Shown here in pieces: positions 7,946 through 17,659 of a stretch of 64,000 nucleotides of DNA. A program made the translations under genes and the position numbers. The number at the start of each line of letters is the position of its first letter. Within the stretch, counting starts at the first letter, position 1. The notes beneath the pieces were generated by a model. It was given only the letters and a program-made list of their open reading frames with translations, had not been told where the DNA came from and searched no databases. This DNA comes from Clostridia bacterium (lineage in GTDB: Bacteria > Bacillota > Clostridia > Christensenellales > Borkfalkiaceae): contig JAGHJS010000060.1 in assembly GCA_017886545.1 (NCBI GenBank), positions 1-64,000 of the forward strand, given 5' to 3'.

Positions 7946-10315
7946 GGTAACGACGGTGACGCCGCCCTCCCCTTCGCCGTAGACGCCGCCGCGGAAAGAC
8001 GCGACGTGCGCGTGCCCGCGCAGGTGGCTGCGGATACCCTCGCGCAGCCTGCCCGTGCCCATGCCGTGGATGATGCGCACCTCTTCAAGCCCCGCAAGGG
8101 CGGCGCGGTCGAGGAAAGCGTCCACCTCCTGCACCGCCTCTGAAACGGTGCAGCCGATGACGTTCAGCTCCGTCTTTGCCTCCGCCGCGGGGGCGACGCG
8201 GCGGACGACCTGCACATTGTTTTGCCGCGCCTGCCCCTTCGACTTTTCCGCGCGCCTTTGTGCCGTCTGAAGCACCGCAAGTTTTACGTTCAGATGCACG
8301 CCGCCGCACTGCACTTCCGCCTCGCCCTTGCGGCGGTTGACGGAGAGCACCTTCCCCTCGCTGCCCATGGCGGGCACGAACACGTCGTCGCCCGCCTGCA
8401 CCGCCGCAGGATCGACGGGCCTGCGCACGGCGGGCTGCTCCTCCTCCGCCTCCAGTGCGTAAGCGGTATCGGCGAGCCTGTTTTTCAGGGTGCGGGCGCG
8501 GATGAGATCCGCCTGCGTGGGTTCGCTCAGTCTGGCAAGCCGCTCGATCTCTTCGAGCAGTTCCTCGGCGCGGGCGGCGCGCTCGTTGACGGCGCGGCGG
8601 GTCTCCGCGCGCGCGGTGCGCGCAAGTTTTTCGCGCTCCGCCGCCAGACGGCTGCGCTCGTTCTCCGCTTCGGCACGCTTCTGCTCCCATTCGCGGCGCA
8701 GTTTTTCCGCCTGCGCCTTCGCCTCGTCCGCCTCGATGCGGCTCTGTTCGGCGGCGCGGAGCACGTTTTCAAACTTTCTGCCGCCCTCGGACAGGTTGGC
8801 GACCGCGTCCTGCAAAATGCTTTCGGCAAGCCCCAGCCGCCGCGAAATGGCGATGGCGTTGCTGCTGCCGGGCACGCCGGGTTTAAGCCGATACAGCGGC
8901 TGCAGGGTGTTCATGTCGAACTCCATGCTCGCATTTTCGATGCCCTCTTCGGCGTAGGCGAACTCTTTGAGCGCCGTATAGTGCGTGGTGACGATGCCGC
9001 GGCAGCCGCGGCGCAGAAGGTACGCGAGCACCGCCTTGGCGATCGCCTGCCCCTCTTCGGGATCGGTGCCGCCGCCGAGCTCGTCGATGAGCACAAGACT
9101 GCCCTCGTCGGCGCGGTCGGTAATGGAAATGACGTTTTTGATGTGCGATGAAAAGGTGGAAAGGCTCTCCTCGATGGACTGCGCGTCGCCGATGTCGCAG
9201 AACACCTGCGAAAAGACGGAGAGCACCGTCCCTTCCGCGGCGGGGACGAACAGCCCGCACGCCGCCATCAGGCAGAACAACCCGCACATTTTGAGGGTGA
9301 CCGTCTTGCCGCCCGTATTCGGGCCCGAAACGAGCAGGAAGCGGCAGGTCTTGCCGAGCGAGAGCGAAACGGGCACTGCCGTCCTGCGGTCGAGCAGCGG
9401 GTGCCGCCCCTTTACAATGGCGATCTCGCCCTGTTTTGAAAGCTGCGGGCGGGAGCAGCCGTTCCGATACCCGTACTCCGCCTTGGCGAAGGCGATATCC
9501 AGCTGCACGAGCCGCGCGACGTCCTCTTCCAGCTCCGCACGCAGCGCGCCGACGCGGCGGGAAAGCTGCGCAAGGATGCGCTCCACCTCCTCCCGCTCTT
9601 CGGCGGCAAGTTCGCGCAGTTCGTTGTTCATTTCCAGAATGTACTCGGGTTCGATGAAGAAGGTCGCGCCGCTGGCGGAACGGTCGTGCACGAAGCCGCG
9701 AACTTTCCCCTTGTACTCCGCGCGAACGGGAAGGACGTAGCGGTTGTCGCGCACGGTGACGATGCCCTCGCGCAGGTACTTTGCCTCCTCGCCCGCAAGC
9801 GCCTCCGAAAGGCGGGAGCGGATGCGCTCGTTCAGCGCACGGATGCCCGTACGGATGCGGTACAGCTCCGCGCTCGCCGTGTCGCTCACCTCGTCTTCGG
9901 AGAGGATGCTGCTGCTGATGTCCGTTTCCAGCGCCGTATCCGACCGCAGCCCGCGCACGATGTCGGCAAGCAGCGGAAACCCCTCGCCCAACGCATGCAC
10001 CGCGTTGTACGCCGTACGCGCGGAGCGCAGCAGCGCCGCCGCGGCGAGCAGTTCGCCGCAGGTGAGCGAAGCGCCCTTTGCCGCCCGCGCAAGGCTGTCG
10101 CCCGGCTCGGGGAAGGGTTCCACCCTGCCGCACCCGAATTTGTACAACGCAAGCTCCGCCTCCGCCGTGAGCGAAAGCAGGCGCTCCGCCTCGGCAAGAT
10201 CGCAGGCTGGCTCCTCCCGCACGAGCGCGTACTTCGTCGCCCCGAGCGCCGCGCCGTTTGCGACCGCCGCAAGGATCTTATTCAGTTCCAGTTTTTCGCA
10301 GATACTGCCGTCCAT
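7937..10315 (-). CDS. mutS2: MutS2 endonuclease / ribosome-rescue ATPase
   Basis: The 792-residue protein has the MutS core helices, an ABC-type ATPase with Walker A GPNTGGKT (about 328-335) and Walker B LVLIDELGGGTDP, a long charged coiled coil (about 510-620), and a C-terminal Smr nuclease domain with HGMGTGRLR. It lacks the mismatch-recognition domain, as expected for MutS2. In Bacillus MutS2 acts on collided ribosomes and in recombination control. The C-terminus ends VTVVTVK, and its last codons are duplicated in tandem just after the stop. Confidence 0.96.
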   Translation of the reverse strand: MDGSICEKLELNKILAAVANGAALGATKYALVREEPACDLAEAERLLSLTAEAELALYKFGCGRVEPFPEPGDSLARAAKGASLTCGELLAAAALLRSARTAYNAVHALGEGFPLLADIVRGLRSDTALETDISSSILSEDEVSDTASAELYRIRTGIRALNERIRSRLSEALAGEEAKYLREGIVTVRDNRYVLPVRAEYKGKVRGFVHDRSASGATFFIEPEYILEMNNELRELAAEEREEVERILAQLSRRVGALRAELEEDVARLVQLDIAFAKAEYGYRNGCSRPQLSKQGEIAIVKGRHPLLDRRTAVPVSLSLGKTCRFLLVSGPNTGGKTVTLKMCGLFCLMAACGLFVPAAEGTVLSVFSQVFCDIGDAQSIEESLSTFSSHIKNVISITDRADEGSLVLIDELGGGTDPEEGQAIAKAVLAYLLRRGCRGIVTTHYTALKEFAYAEEGIENASMEFDMNTLQPLYRLKPGVPGSSNAIAISRRLGLAESILQDAVANLSEGGRKFENVLRAAEQSRIEADEAKAQAEKLRREWEQKRAEAENERSRLAAEREKLARTARAETRRAVNERAARAEELLEEIERLARLSEPTQADLIRARTLKNRLADTAYALEAEEEQPAVRRPVDPAAVQAGDDVFVPAMGSEGKVLSVNRRKGEAEVQCGGVHLNVKLAVLQTAQRRAEKSKGQARQNNVQVVRRVAPAAEAKTELNVIGCTVSEAVQEVDAFLDRAALAGLEEVRIIHGMGTGRLREGIRSHLRGHAHVASFRGGVYGEGEGGVTVVTVK

Positions 10316-10496
10316 ATCCTACCCATGCGGCGCAGCGCGCCGCCCGATTATTCAGAAAGCCCCTATCTTTTTCCGCCGAAAAGCAGAGCGCCGTCTAACG
10401 AGCTTCTGCATATTTTCAGCCGCGACATAGGAACACCGTTCTTTGCTGCATTATGTAAACTCTTCTATGAAACGCCCGTCGAAACGTCCGTCTACA

Positions 10497-12758
10497 TCAG
10501 TTGATCACGCGGCGGAACGCGCCCGCCGTATGCGGGAGCGAACTCCCTTCCCCAGCCAGGAAGGCGCCCTTCTCCGCATCCGCCAGCCCCGTAAAGTCGT
10601 ACAACGCGCACGCGCCCAGCCGCTCCGCCACGTCCGCGGCAAGCGGCGAAGGGTTGTAGAGCTCAAAGCGGCAGACGGACGTTTCGTAGCGCAACAGCGG
10701 AAACCGCCTGCCCGCCTCGTCGGTTAGGATGTACCGCCTGCGCTTATCGCAATCGGCACAGCTGCGCCCGAAGGGGCAATGGATCAGGTCCATGACCTTC
10801 ACCCCGCCGCCAACCAGAACGAAAGAGCCCTTCGCCCCCGCTGCGGCAAGCTCGGGCACGGACAGCTCTTTGGAGAGCGCCAGCCGCTCCGCGCCGTGCG
10901 CCCGCGCACCCTGCGCAGAGAGAGAATTGAAGAGATTGAAACCAACGCCCGCAAATAAGCGCAAGCCCTTCTCCTTACAAAACTGCGCCGCCCAGACGCC
11001 TTCCCCGTACACGCCGTAAAATTGCGGCAGGTACCCTTCGACGGCTTTCAGCTCGCTTTCGGTCATAAATACAGGAAGATACAGCCAATTATGCGACGCA
11101 TAGTACTCTGAATTCTTTAAAAAATCCTCTATCACGGCGGTGTCGCGATAGTTTTTTGGTTTAAATATAGCATGACCGATCTTCCGCGCCCGATAGCACG
11201 GCGAGGCAAAATCGTCGTCGATGACCGCAATTTCCGCTTCCGTTTCCGCCGTTTTTTCGGGTTCGCGCGGCGGAAGTGCGAGCGTGACGGGCGGGCGGAC
11301 CGCGCCCGCGAGCGCCTCCTCCACCCCGTCGAACACGGCGCGGCGGAAGGTGTTGAGCGCCGAACGCACGACAAAACAGTCGCCCGCAATGTGCACTTCC
11401 TGAAAGGAAACGTCGAAGGGCGCTTCGCCCGTGCGGGCAAAACAGCGGCGCAATTCCTCCTCCGTCAGCGGACTGCTGCGCGCAGGCTCGGCGCAAAAAT
11501 CCGCCGTAAAGCGGCATTCGCCGAACGCCCCGCGCGCCACAGCCACGGGCGGCTCCCCCGCCGCGACCGTAAGGGAGAGCGATACGGGAATAAGCCGCCT
11601 TTCCGCTGCAATGCGCGCGGCGAGCGCCGTATCTAAGGTGAGGTATACGCCGTCGCCGACCTGCCAGCCGCGCTCCGCCGCAAGGTAAAATCCGCCCGCG
11701 TCACCGCCGAAAGGCGGGCGCCAGCTGCTGCCGCCGAGCTCCTCTTTTCCGCCACGGAGCACTTTGAACCCGTCCCCTTCCTGCGGGCGGAACGACGAGC
11801 GCACATATGCGCGTTTTGCATCTTTTGTAAGGCGCGCGATCGTGCCGATCTTCTCCCCGATATGCCCCTGCACGGCGGCCGCGTGCAGCGACGCGTCCTC
11901 GCCGAAGGCATAGCCCGCAGTATAATCGCCGCGGTTGTAGGTACGCTTCAACGCCGAACGGTCGGCGGCGAGCGCCGCCCCGTCCGCACCCGCGAAAAGG
12001 TCTTTATAGTATTTTACCGCCGCGCCGACGTACGCCGCCGAGCGCATCCTTCCCTCGATCTTGAAGGATGTGACGCCCGCCGCGGCGAGCTCGCGCACGC
12101 GCGCGCCGACGCTCAGGTCTGCAAGCGAAAGCGCGTAGCTTGCCCGTTCAAAACCCTTCCTGTCCACGGTGTAGCGCTTGCGGCAGGGCTGCTTGCACAA
12201 GCCTCTGTTGCCGCTGTTGCCGCCCGCAAAGGAGGAAAGGTAGCACTGCCCCGAAAAGCAGGTGCACAGCGCGCCCTGTACGAACACCTCCGTTTCGATC
12301 TCCCGCGCGATGGCGGCGATCTCTGCAAGCGGCGTTTCCCGCGCGAGAATGACGCGCGAAAAACCGCACGACTTCGCCAGCCGCGCGCCGTACACGTTGC
12401 AGGTGCCCGCCTGCGTGGAGAGGTGCAGCACGAGCTGCGGGCACTGCCGCTTCAATTCCGCGCCGAGGAACACGTCCTGCACGATGAGCGCGTCTGCTCC
12501 CGCGTTCCACGCCTCCTGCGCGCTCGCAAAAAAGGCGGAAAGTTCCCCTTCCTTGACCAGCGTGTTCAGCGCCACATGCACGCGCGTGCCGAACAGGTGC
12601 GCGCGGCGGATGAGCTGCGCCAGCCGTTCGGGCGTAAAATTTGCGGCATTTGCGCGCGCGGAAAAACTGCGCAGACCGAGATAGATCGCGTCTGCACCCG
12701 CATCCAACGCGGCAAAAAACGCCGCTTCATCGCCCGCAGGCGCCAAGATCTCACACAT
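10497..12758 (-). CDS. U32 family protein (RlhA-like, DUF3656 region)
   Basis: The 753-residue protein begins LAPAGDEAAFFAALDAGADA, typical of U32. It has the conserved Cys cluster (LCTCFSGQCYLSS, GLCKQPCR) that binds an iron-sulfur cluster in this family. The C-terminal half fits the DUF3656 extension of RlhA-type proteins, which hydroxylate 23S rRNA C2501 in E. coli; transfer of that role here is inference. The ATG has only AGAGGT directly against it, and a TAAAAT box 6 bp upstream suggests a leaderless transcript. The 10316-10496 gap holds nothing I can identify. Confidence 0.85.
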   Translation of the reverse strand: MCEILAPAGDEAAFFAALDAGADAIYLGLRSFSARANAANFTPERLAQLIRRAHLFGTRVHVALNTLVKEGELSAFFASAQEAWNAGADALIVQDVFLGAELKRQCPQLVLHLSTQAGTCNVYGARLAKSCGFSRVILARETPLAEIAAIAREIETEVFVQGALCTCFSGQCYLSSFAGGNSGNRGLCKQPCRKRYTVDRKGFERASYALSLADLSVGARVRELAAAGVTSFKIEGRMRSAAYVGAAVKYYKDLFAGADGAALAADRSALKRTYNRGDYTAGYAFGEDASLHAAAVQGHIGEKIGTIARLTKDAKRAYVRSSFRPQEGDGFKVLRGGKEELGGSSWRPPFGGDAGGFYLAAERGWQVGDGVYLTLDTALAARIAAERRLIPVSLSLTVAAGEPPVAVARGAFGECRFTADFCAEPARSSPLTEEELRRCFARTGEAPFDVSFQEVHIAGDCFVVRSALNTFRRAVFDGVEEALAGAVRPPVTLALPPREPEKTAETEAEIAVIDDDFASPCYRARKIGHAIFKPKNYRDTAVIEDFLKNSEYYASHNWLYLPVFMTESELKAVEGYLPQFYGVYGEGVWAAQFCKEKGLRLFAGVGFNLFNSLSAQGARAHGAERLALSKELSVPELAAAGAKGSFVLVGGGVKVMDLIHCPFGRSCADCDKRRRYILTDEAGRRFPLLRYETSVCRFELYNPSPLAADVAERLGACALYDFTGLADAEKGAFLAGEGSSLPHTAGAFRRVIN

Positions 12759-12764
12759 ACCTCT

Positions 12765-12792
12765 ATTTTACCACCTTTTGCGCCGTTTGAAA
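12765..12792 (-). promoter_or_regulatory. Candidate promoter placing +1 at the U32 start codon
   Basis: -10 TAAAAT (12770-12765) ends 6 bp before the ATG. A weak -35 TTTCAA (12792-12787) lies 16 bp upstream. Confidence 0.45.
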
Positions 12793-12935
12793 AGGGTTTT
12801 ATGCAGAAAAATCGCCGCGGCGCCCAAACCCCGGTTCCCAAACTGATTCGTCATGCGCCCCGCGTGCAAACGGGCGCCCGGCGATGCACAGCCGCCCAAT
12901 GTGCCGCCGTACCATCGCTCTGCACTTACGGCAAG

Positions 12936-12970
12936 AAAAAGGGCGGCCGCGGCAAATGCCGCAGCCGCCC
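12936..12970 (-). terminator. Terminator of pheST
   Basis: A 14-bp stem with one mismatch (12941-12954 with 12957-12970) is followed by TTTTTCTT on the minus strand, just past the pheT stop. Confidence 0.88.
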
Positions 12971-12985
12971 GCTTCCTTTTTCTTT

Positions 12986-15373
12986 TCAGCGCTGCGAAAG
13001 CCCCAGCTTTTCGCCGAGCGCCTTCACGATACGGCGGATATAGCCGTCCGCGTCCTCGGGCGCGATCGCCTTTTCGCGCGGGGTGAACGTGACGGAGAAC
13101 GCCATGCTCTTTTTCCCCTCCCCGACCTGCGCGCCGCGGTATACGTCGAACAGGCGCACGTTCGTAACAAACTTGCAGCTTTCGCGGATGACCGCTTCCG
13201 CCTCGGCGCAGGTCACACCCTCGTCCGCAAGCAGCGCGAGGTCGCGCTTCACCTCGGGGAATTTCGGCAGCGGCGTGTAATGCACTGCCGCGTCCGCCTG
13301 CGCCGCCACGGCGGCGTAATCCAGCTCGCCGAGGTAGACGGGCACTTCAACGGAGAGTTCCTCCGCAAGGTCGGGCGCAAGCTCGCCGAGCACGCCGACA
13401 GGCTGCCCGCCCAGGAGCACGGCGGCGCATTTGCCGGGGTGCAGGTACGGGCGTTCGGCGGCGGTATACGCAAACTGCACGCCCAGCTCCGCCGCAAGCG
13501 CTTCAAACGCGCCCTTGGCGGTATAGAAATCTTCCGCGCCGCCCCAGACGGCGATGCCGAGCGTTCTGCGCTCTTCGGGCAGTTCGGTGATCGGCTGCTG
13601 TTTGGCAAGGTAAATATTTGCCAGCTCGTACAGCCTGCCCTGCTCGTTCCCGCGGCGCACGTTGCGCACGGCGGCGTCCAGCATGGACGGCATGAGCGTG
13701 GTGCGCATCAGGCTCATATCCTCGCCGATGGGGTTGACGATCTTGATCGCACGCTGCGCCTCGTCCGCAATGCGCAGGAGCGCATAATCTTTGGGTGAGA
13801 TGAAAGAATAGGTGATCGCCTCGCTGTACCCCTGCTCGCGCAGCGCGTTCCCCGCGCGCGCTTCGAGCTTCTGCGCGTCGGTCAGCCCGCCCATCGTGTT
13901 GGAGGCGTTTTTGAGGAAGGTACCTTCGATGCGGTCATAGCCGTACATGCGGATGACCTCTTCGGCGATGTCGGGATACCCTTCGATGTCCTCGCGGTAG
14001 GCGGGGGCGGTAACGGTCAGCTCGTCTTTATTGCTCGTCACGCTGAAATTGAGGGCGGTGAGGATGCGCTTGATCTCCTCTTTCGGCACCTCGATGCCGA
14101 GCAGCGCGTTGATGGCGGAGACCGTCGTCTTTACGACCGCGGGCTCTGTCACCTCTGCCATCACGTCAAAGCGGTCGCGCGCGATCTTGCCGCAGCCCAG
14201 CTCCTCCACAAGGTGCAGCGCGCGGTTGATGGCGATCCCCGTGGTATATGCGTCCACACCCTTTTCGTAGCGCGCGGAAGAATCGCTCTTCTGCCCGAGC
14301 GCGCGCGAGGTGCGGCGCACGTTGGCGCGCTCGAATTTGGCGCATTCAAAGAGCACGGCGGGGGTATCCGCCTCGATCTCGCTGTTCAGCCCGCCCATGA
14401 TCCCAGCGAGCGCAACGGGCTTTTCCGCGTCGCAGATGACGAGGTTTTCGGGCGAAAGTTTGAATTCTTTTTCGTCGAGGGTGACGATCTTCTCGCCCTC
14501 CCTTGCCCTGCGCACGACGATCTGTTTGCCCGCGAGGTGCGAAATATCGAACGCGTGCATGGGCTGCCCCATTTCGAGCAGGACGAAGTTCGTGATGTCG
14601 ACGACGTTGCGGATAGAGCGCAGCCCGCACAGCGCGAGGCGGCGCCGCATCCACAGCGGCGTAGGCGCGTCGTTCAGGTCGGAAACGTAGTGCGCGATGT
14701 AGCGCGGGCACAGGTCGGGCGCCTCGACGGTGACCGTCACCTGCTGCGCCGTCGAAACGTCTGCGGGCGTGTAGTCGAGCGCGAGCGGACGGAGCGGTTT
14801 GCCGAGCAGCGCCGCGACTTCGCGCGCGATGCCGTACACGCTCTGGCAGTCGGGGCGGTTCGCCGTGACCGCGATATCCAGCACATAGTCGTCCAGCCCC
14901 ACGACGGGACGGATATCCGTGCCCGGGGCGGGGTCGCCGTGCAGGAGCAGGATGCCGTTCACGTCCGCACCCTCGTACCAATCCTCGTTGATGCCCAGCT
15001 CTTCGCCCGAGCAGAGCATGCCGTTCGACTCGACGCCGCGCAGCTTGCCCTTTTTGATCTTTACCCCGCCCGCGAGCGACGAACCGTCCAGCGCGACGGG
15101 CACCAGATCTTTTTCACGGATGTTGTGCGCGCCCGTCACGATCTGGATCGCCTCGCCGTACGAACCGCAGTTCAGCGTGCAGATCTGCAGGTGGTCGGAA
15201 TCGGGGTGCGGCACGATCGTTTCGATCCTGCCGACGACGCAGCGCTCGATCTCCTGCCCGACGTAGACGATCTCCTCCACTTCCAGCCCGCAGGAAAAGA
15301 GCTTTTGCGCAAGTTCTTCGACGGGGATATCCACGTCGACGTAATCTTTCAGCCAACTCAAAGGCACTTTCAT
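12986..15373 (-). CDS. pheT: Phenylalanyl-tRNA synthetase beta subunit
   Basis: The 795-residue protein is full length. It has the N-terminal tRNA-binding OB fold (about 40-150), the B3/B4 editing region (about 210-380), B5 (about 400-475) and the C-terminal FDX-ACB domain (about 705-795). With PheS it forms the heterotetramer that charges tRNA-Phe. ATG at 15373 has GGAGGG 8 nt upstream and gives the standard MKVPLSWL start. It lies 14 bp after pheS and shares its T-box control. Confidence 0.97.
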   Translation of the reverse strand: MKVPLSWLKDYVDVDIPVEELAQKLFSCGLEVEEIVYVGQEIERCVVGRIETIVPHPDSDHLQICTLNCGSYGEAIQIVTGAHNIREKDLVPVALDGSSLAGGVKIKKGKLRGVESNGMLCSGEELGINEDWYEGADVNGILLLHGDPAPGTDIRPVVGLDDYVLDIAVTANRPDCQSVYGIAREVAALLGKPLRPLALDYTPADVSTAQQVTVTVEAPDLCPRYIAHYVSDLNDAPTPLWMRRRLALCGLRSIRNVVDITNFVLLEMGQPMHAFDISHLAGKQIVVRRAREGEKIVTLDEKEFKLSPENLVICDAEKPVALAGIMGGLNSEIEADTPAVLFECAKFERANVRRTSRALGQKSDSSARYEKGVDAYTTGIAINRALHLVEELGCGKIARDRFDVMAEVTEPAVVKTTVSAINALLGIEVPKEEIKRILTALNFSVTSNKDELTVTAPAYREDIEGYPDIAEEVIRMYGYDRIEGTFLKNASNTMGGLTDAQKLEARAGNALREQGYSEAITYSFISPKDYALLRIADEAQRAIKIVNPIGEDMSLMRTTLMPSMLDAAVRNVRRGNEQGRLYELANIYLAKQQPITELPEERRTLGIAVWGGAEDFYTAKGAFEALAAELGVQFAYTAAERPYLHPGKCAAVLLGGQPVGVLGELAPDLAEELSVEVPVYLGELDYAAVAAQADAAVHYTPLPKFPEVKRDLALLADEGVTCAEAEAVIRESCKFVTNVRLFDVYRGAQVGEGKKSMAFSVTFTPREKAIAPEDADGYIRRIVKALGEKLGLSQR

Positions 15374-15387
15374 GGTCTGTTCCCTCC

Positions 15388-16416
15388 TCAATCCTTGAAC
15401 TGCCGCAGAAAACGCACGTCGTTTTCAAACAGCAGGCGGATGTCGCCGATGCCGTACTTGATCATCGCGATGCGCTCCAGCCCGATGCCGAACGCAAAGC
15501 CCGTGTACACGTCGGGGTCGATGCCGCAGTTTTCGAGCACGCGGCGGTTCACCATGCCCGCGCCGAGCACTTCGATCCAGCCCGTCCCCTTGCAGATGCG
15601 GCAGCCCTTGCCCCCGCAGTTCTTGCAGGAGAGGTCGACCTCCACACTCGGTTCGGTGAACGGGAAGTACGACGGGCGGAAGCGCGTCTTTGTTTCGGCG
15701 GTGAACATCCTGCGCGCAAACTCGTCGAGGATGCCCTTTAAGTCGCACAGCGTGATGCCCTTATCGACGACCAGCCCCTCCATCTGATGGAACATGGGCG
15801 AATGCGTCGCGTCCGAATCGGAGCGGTACACCCTGCCCGGGCTGAGCACCTTGATGGGCGGCGCCTGCTTTTCCATGACGCGGATCTGCCCGCTCGACGT
15901 CTGCGAGCGCAAAAGGTACTCCCCGCCCACGAAAAAGGTATCCTGCATGTCCCGCGCGGGATGGTCGGCGGGGATGTTCAGCGCCTGGAAGTTATAATAG
16001 TCGCGCTCGATCTCGGGGCCTTCAAAGATGTTGAAGCCCATACCCGAAAAGATCTCTTCGAGCTCTCTGCGCACGAGCGTGACGGGGTGCACCGACCCGC
16101 CCGCATGGAATTTGGCGGGCATGGTCACGTCGATGCGCTCGCCCGCGACCTTTGCCGCAAGTTCGCGGCGCTTGAGCTCTTTTTCGCGCGCGTCGAACTG
16201 CTCCTCCGCCCAGGCACGCAGCTCGCCCAGGAGCCTGCCCGCCTCGGGGCGCTCTTCGGCGGGCACGTCGCGCATGCCCTTGGAGAGAGCGGAAATTTTG
16301 CCGCCCTTGCCGAGGTATTCCATTTTCAGCTCGATCAGTTCCTTGCTCGTCGCGCATTCGCCCGCCGCAAGCCGCTGTTCGATCTCTTCACGGATCGCCT
16401 GTGTCTTCTGCTTCAT
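15388..16416 (-). CDS. pheS: Phenylalanyl-tRNA synthetase alpha subunit
   Basis: The 342-residue class II synthetase subunit has the N-terminal coiled coil, the catalytic core (motif 2 around [17 protein letters not shown]) and the Cys-containing insert [17 protein letters not shown] common in Clostridia. Motif 3 is near the C-terminus ([10 protein letters not shown]). It is the first gene of pheST, preceded by AGGAG and a T-box leader. Confidence 0.97.
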   Translation of the reverse strand: MKQKTQAIREEIEQRLAAGECATSKELIELKMEYLGKGGKISALSKGMRDVPAEERPEAGRLLGELRAWAEEQFDAREKELKRRELAAKVAGERIDVTMPAKFHAGGSVHPVTLVRRELEEIFSGMGFNIFEGPEIERDYYNFQALNIPADHPARDMQDTFFVGGEYLLRSQTSSGQIRVMEKQAPPIKVLSPGRVYRSDSDATHSPMFHQMEGLVVDKGITLCDLKGILDEFARRMFTAETKTRFRPSYFPFTEPSVEVDLSCKNCGGKGCRICKGTGWIEVLGAGMVNRRVLENCGIDPDVYTGFAFGIGLERIAMIKYGIGDIRLLFENDVRFLRQFKD

Positions 16417-16437
16417 GGTCTTTTCTCCTCATACAAA

Positions 16438-16692
16438 ACAAAACGCCCTGCGGCAAACTGCCGCAGGGCGCAAAAAGCGCGGTACCACCTGCATTCGCGG
16501 AACAAAAAAACAGCGTTCCGCCTCCTTCTCCGCTTAACGCGCGGCGCACGCCCGCCCCTACTCTCGCTCTGGTTTCGGCGCGGAAGCTCGAAAGGGAATA
16601 CCGGAACATCCCTCGGGGCGGCCTTTCAGCCCGTGAGCAGCCCTCTCTTGCAAGGAACGGCGTTCCGTCTGTCTTTCTCGTCGCTTTCTATT
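16438..16692 (-). promoter_or_regulatory. T-box riboswitch leader of pheST
   Basis: The minus strand carries the T-box sequence AGGTGGTACCGCG (+ strand 16479-16492). It is followed by the terminator stem 16444-16455/16459-16470 and a T-rich run before pheS. Upstream sequence can form stem I. A TTC triplet at 16606-16604 is a candidate Phe specifier. Uncharged tRNA-Phe should stabilise the antiterminator and allow pheST expression. Confidence 0.92.
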
Positions 16693-16698
16693 GCGATA

Positions 16699-16727
16699 AT
16701 CATACCGCAAACCCGCAAAAAAGTCAA
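16699..16727 (-). promoter_or_regulatory. Promoter of the pheST leader
   Basis: -35 TTGACT (16727-16722) and -10 TATGAT (16704-16699), 17-bp spacer. Confidence 0.85.
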
Positions 16728-16736
16728 CAAAATGAG

Positions 16737-16763
16737 GGGCGCGGGAACAAAATTCCCGCGCCC
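16737..16763 (-). terminator. Terminator of yunB
   Basis: An 11-bp perfect stem (16737-16747 with 16753-16763) is followed by CTCATTTTGTT on the minus strand. It ends just before the pheST -35 box. Confidence 0.75.
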
Positions 16764-16842
16764 GCCCTTGCCTTTACCCGCCGCCGCGCAACGCCCCACA
16801 GGCGCGCGGCAGCGCATTCGCGCAATGCGCGCGCCCGCCCCT

Positions 16843-17535
16843 TCACTGTACGCCGATGCCGCCGAACAGGTTGCCGCCAAGGTAAGCGTCCGGCACCTTC
16901 CCCACGATGACGCGCTCGCATAGAAGGATCTGCGCGTCCGCCGAGATCTCCTGCGTGCCCGAGGGCATGACCACGCTCACCGTGGCGGTGAGCAGGATGG
17001 AAACGGAATGCAGCGTCTGGTTGACGCCCGCCTGCTCGAAATCGGAGAGGAATTTGCAGGTGACGGTGCTCACGGGGATGATGCGGAAGGTGACGCTCGG
17101 GCCGAAGCCCGCCAGCCATTCGATGCCCGTGAACGCGCCGATTGGCACCTGCACGCCGCCCGAACAGTTCTCGTTGAGGTTCGCCGACGTCAGCGTGACT
17201 GCCTGCCGTGCGATGAGGTTGGCGTTGGCGGCGTTGGCGGAGATGCTGAGCACGTTCCCCTCGCCGTCGCTGGTTACGGTCACGAGGTCGTCGTACGCCG
17301 CCCTGTTCCACGTCAGCGTCTCCGCGACCGCGTCGTTGACGGCGGCGGCGGTCGCAGAGCGCACCGTCGCGCAGCTGAGCGAATACAGGATGCCCGAAAC
17401 GTTGCTCTGCAGCCACACGATGAGCAGGATGAGCGCCAGCAAAACGGCGGCGGCGATGATGTACTTTTTACGCACCCGATGCTTTTTGTACCGCTTGTAG
17501 CGGTAACCCGAGTCGTAATAGCGATAGCGCGGCAT
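16843..17535 (-). CDS. yunB: Sporulation protein YunB
   Basis: The 230-residue protein has a basic, Tyr-rich N-terminus (MPRYRYYD...RYKRYKKHR), one membrane helix (about 27-47) and the extracytoplasmic YunB domain with VNDAVAETL, VQVPIGAFTG and a late ATVSVVMPSGT stretch. In Bacillus yunB is under sigma-E control and needed for normal spore development, so its presence implies endospore formation. ATG at 17535 follows AGGATATAAGACC. It is monocistronic between two terminators. Confidence 0.9.
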   Translation of the reverse strand: MPRYRYYDSGYRYKRYKKHRVRKKYIIAAAVLLALILLIVWLQSNVSGILYSLSCATVRSATAAAVNDAVAETLTWNRAAYDDLVTVTSDGEGNVLSISANAANANLIARQAVTLTSANLNENCSGGVQVPIGAFTGIEWLAGFGPSVTFRIIPVSTVTCKFLSDFEQAGVNQTLHSVSILLTATVSVVMPSGTQEISADAQILLCERVIVGKVPDAYLGGNLFGGIGVQ

Positions 17536-17584
17536 GGTCTTATATCCTATGCCGCACGGATGCGTTTCATGCCCGGACCGTGAA

Positions 17585-17617
17585 AAGCGGCTCCGCCGAG
17601 GATCGGCGGAGCCGCTT
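17585..17617 (-). terminator. Terminator of the GH51 gene
   Basis: A 15-bp perfect stem (17585-17599 with 17603-17617) is followed by TTTTCA on the minus strand. Confidence 0.85.
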
Positions 17618-17659
17618 GTTCTGCTTATTCCATGCCGCAGCGGGCGCGGAACATTCGTT

